From Natronoarchaeum rubrum (GTDB lineage Archaea > Halobacteriota > Halobacteria > Halobacteriales > Natronoarchaeaceae): a stretch of DNA of 64,000 bases. Made by a program: the position numbers and the translations under genes. The stretch is taken from positions 310,001-374,000 of the forward strand of contig NZ_JANHDP010000003.1 of NCBI RefSeq assembly GCF_024494695.1. Direction: 5' to 3'. Below, piece by piece: positions 63,093 to 64,000 of this stretch. The stretch's first letter is position 1; every line of letters starts with the position of its first letter. The notes beneath the pieces are model-generated. The model saw nothing but the letters and a program-made list of their open reading frames with translations. It ran no database searches and was not told the DNA's origin.

Positions 63093-64000
63093 ATGATGAA
63101 CCCATTCACCGCGACGCTCGACCTCCAGCGTCAAACCTGGGAGTCGGCCGCGGAGGTCGTCAAGAAGTCCGGCGCCGCGCCCGACGCCAACGAGACCATC
63201 TCGGAGGTCGACGTCGGCGAGACGCCTCACGAGGTCGTCTACGAGGAGAACAAGCTCCAGCTGTACCACTACGAGTCCCAGACCGAGGAGCAACACGACG
63301 TTCCGATCCTGATCGTCTACGCGCTGATCAATCGGCCGTACATCCTCGACCTGCAGCCCGACCGCTCGGTCGTGCGCACGCTCCTGGAGAACGGCTTCGA
63401 CGTCTACCTGATCGACTGGGACGAGCCCTCCCAGCTCGACCGGTCGCTCCAGCTCCACGACTACGTCGACCGCTACGTCGACAACTGCGTCGACGTCGTC
63501 CGCGATCGCTCCGGTCAGGACAGCATCAACCTGCTTGGCTACTGCATGGGCGGGACGATGAGCGTAATGTACACCGCGCTCCATCCCGAGAAGGTCCGCA
63601 ATCTCGGGCTGATGGCCGCCGGGCTCTGTTTCGCCGGCAGCGGCGGGCTACTGGAGATGTGGGGCGACGAAGAGTACTTCGACCCCGAGGCCGTCACCGA
63701 CACGTTCGGCAACGTGCCCGCGGACTTCCTCGACGTCGGCTTCGCGCTGATGGACCCCGTCGAGAACTACCTCACTAAGTACGTCCGGTTCTACGACAAC
63801 GTAGAGGACGAGGACTTCGTCGAGAACTTCGCCCGGATGGAGGAGTGGCTCGGCGACGGCATCGACGTCGCCGGCGAGACGTTCGAGGAGTTCATCGAGG
63901 ACATCTACCAGGAGAACAAGCTGTACAACAACGAGCTCCACCTCGACGGCAAGCACGTCGACCTCGAGGAGATCGACATGCCGGTTCTCAACATCGTCGC
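63093..64000 (+). CDS. phaC: Type III PHA synthase subunit PhaC (partial, 3' end cut by window)
   Basis: At least 302 residues are encoded; the frame is open at the window edge. The lipase-like box G-Y-C-M-G-G places the catalytic Cys at residue 151. An alpha/beta hydrolase core is evident ([36 protein letters not shown]). The later catalytic Asp and His lie outside the window. It polymerises (R)-3-hydroxyacyl-CoA with PhaE. The ATG at 63093 or 63096 is the start. A GGAG-like sequence precedes it. Confidence 0.9.
   Translation, partial: MMNPFTATLDLQRQTWESAAEVVKKSGAAPDANETISEVDVGETPHEVVYEENKLQLYHYESQTEEQHDVPILIVYALINRPYILDLQPDRSVVRTLLENGFDVYLIDWDEPSQLDRSLQLHDYVDRYVDNCVDVVRDRSGQDSINLLGYCMGGTMSVMYTALHPEKVRNLGLMAAGLCFAGSGGLLEMWGDEEYFDPEAVTDTFGNVPADFLDVGFALMDPVENYLTKYVRFYDNVEDEDFVENFARMEEWLGDGIDVAGETFEEFIEDIYQENKLYNNELHLDGKHVDLEEIDMPVLNIV

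Overview
The window is haloarchaeal chromosomal DNA (class Halobacteria). The evidence is high GC with strong G/C third positions, very acidic proteins, two TFB transcription factors, aIF2-beta, aEF1-beta, SRP19, Gar1, family B DNA polymerase, many leaderless genes with a TATA-like box about 25-30 nt before the start codon, a Tat lipoprotein, a PGF-CTERM protein and several tiny zinc-ribbon proteins. The genus cannot be fixed from the sequence; a PHA-producing member related to Haloarcula/Halomicrobium is a guess. No rRNA, tRNA, CRISPR array, insertion sequence or prophage was seen. LAYOUT. 0-11 kb: metabolic genes (AIM24-like protein, TIM-barrel sugar isomerase, Gfo/Idh/MocA oxidoreductase, NCS2 nucleobase permease, zinc alcohol dehydrogenase, AhpD-like protein, O-methyltransferase), an ABC-2 exporter pair, a RecA-fold protein with a degenerate P-loop and a creatininase-family amidohydrolase. 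11-17 kb: a complete sugar-type ABC importer operon (Tat lipoprotein, two permeases, ATPase, small membrane protein). 17-23 kb: small membrane proteins, an archaeal HAD phosphatase whose stop codon lies in a seven-copy 23-bp tandem repeat, a DRG GTPase, the first TFB and a phosphoribosyltransferase. 23-30 kb: a BtuCDF-type importer with a divergent palindromic promoter, SRP19-Gar1, a DtxR-family regulator with a ferritin-like protein, and a DUF389 membrane protein. 30-38 kb: sufCBD, an AIR-synthase-like protein and an intein-free polB. 38-45 kb: a methyltransferase, tandem zinc-ribbon paralogues, a MaoC hydratase, MFS transporter, redoxin, YHS and CBS proteins, a secreted acidic protein and a TctA-like permease. 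45-55 kb: an HVO_2753-type zinc finger with aEF1-beta, the second TFB, aIF2-beta, UPF0058, UPF0212, enoyl-CoA hydratase, CbiX with a DR2241-like Fe-S protein, Trm112, PurA and a winged-helix protein. 55-61 kb: a 972-residue low-complexity/coiled-coil protein, a second UPF0058, a DUF998 protein and an FbpC-like ATPase behind an iron-box-like palindrome. 61-64 kb: a polyhydroxyalkanoate locus, maoC(phaJ)-like divergent from phaR-phaP-phaE-phaC, with phaC cut by the window edge. HOW IT FITS. Three themes recur. Metal and cofactor handling: DtxR regulator, ferritin-like protein, suf, FbpC-like ATPase, BtuCDF, CbiX. Carbon uptake and storage: sugar ABC importer, TctA-like permease, PHA genes. Core information processing: TFBs, translation factors, PolB, SRP19, Gar1. 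The least explained signals are regulatory: a four-copy 10-bp-phased ACCAT array before phaR, an iron-box-like palindrome before the FbpC-like gene, palindromes before tfb2, btuF and the DtxR gene, and AT-richer codons at the two PolB motifs where other archaea carry inteins.
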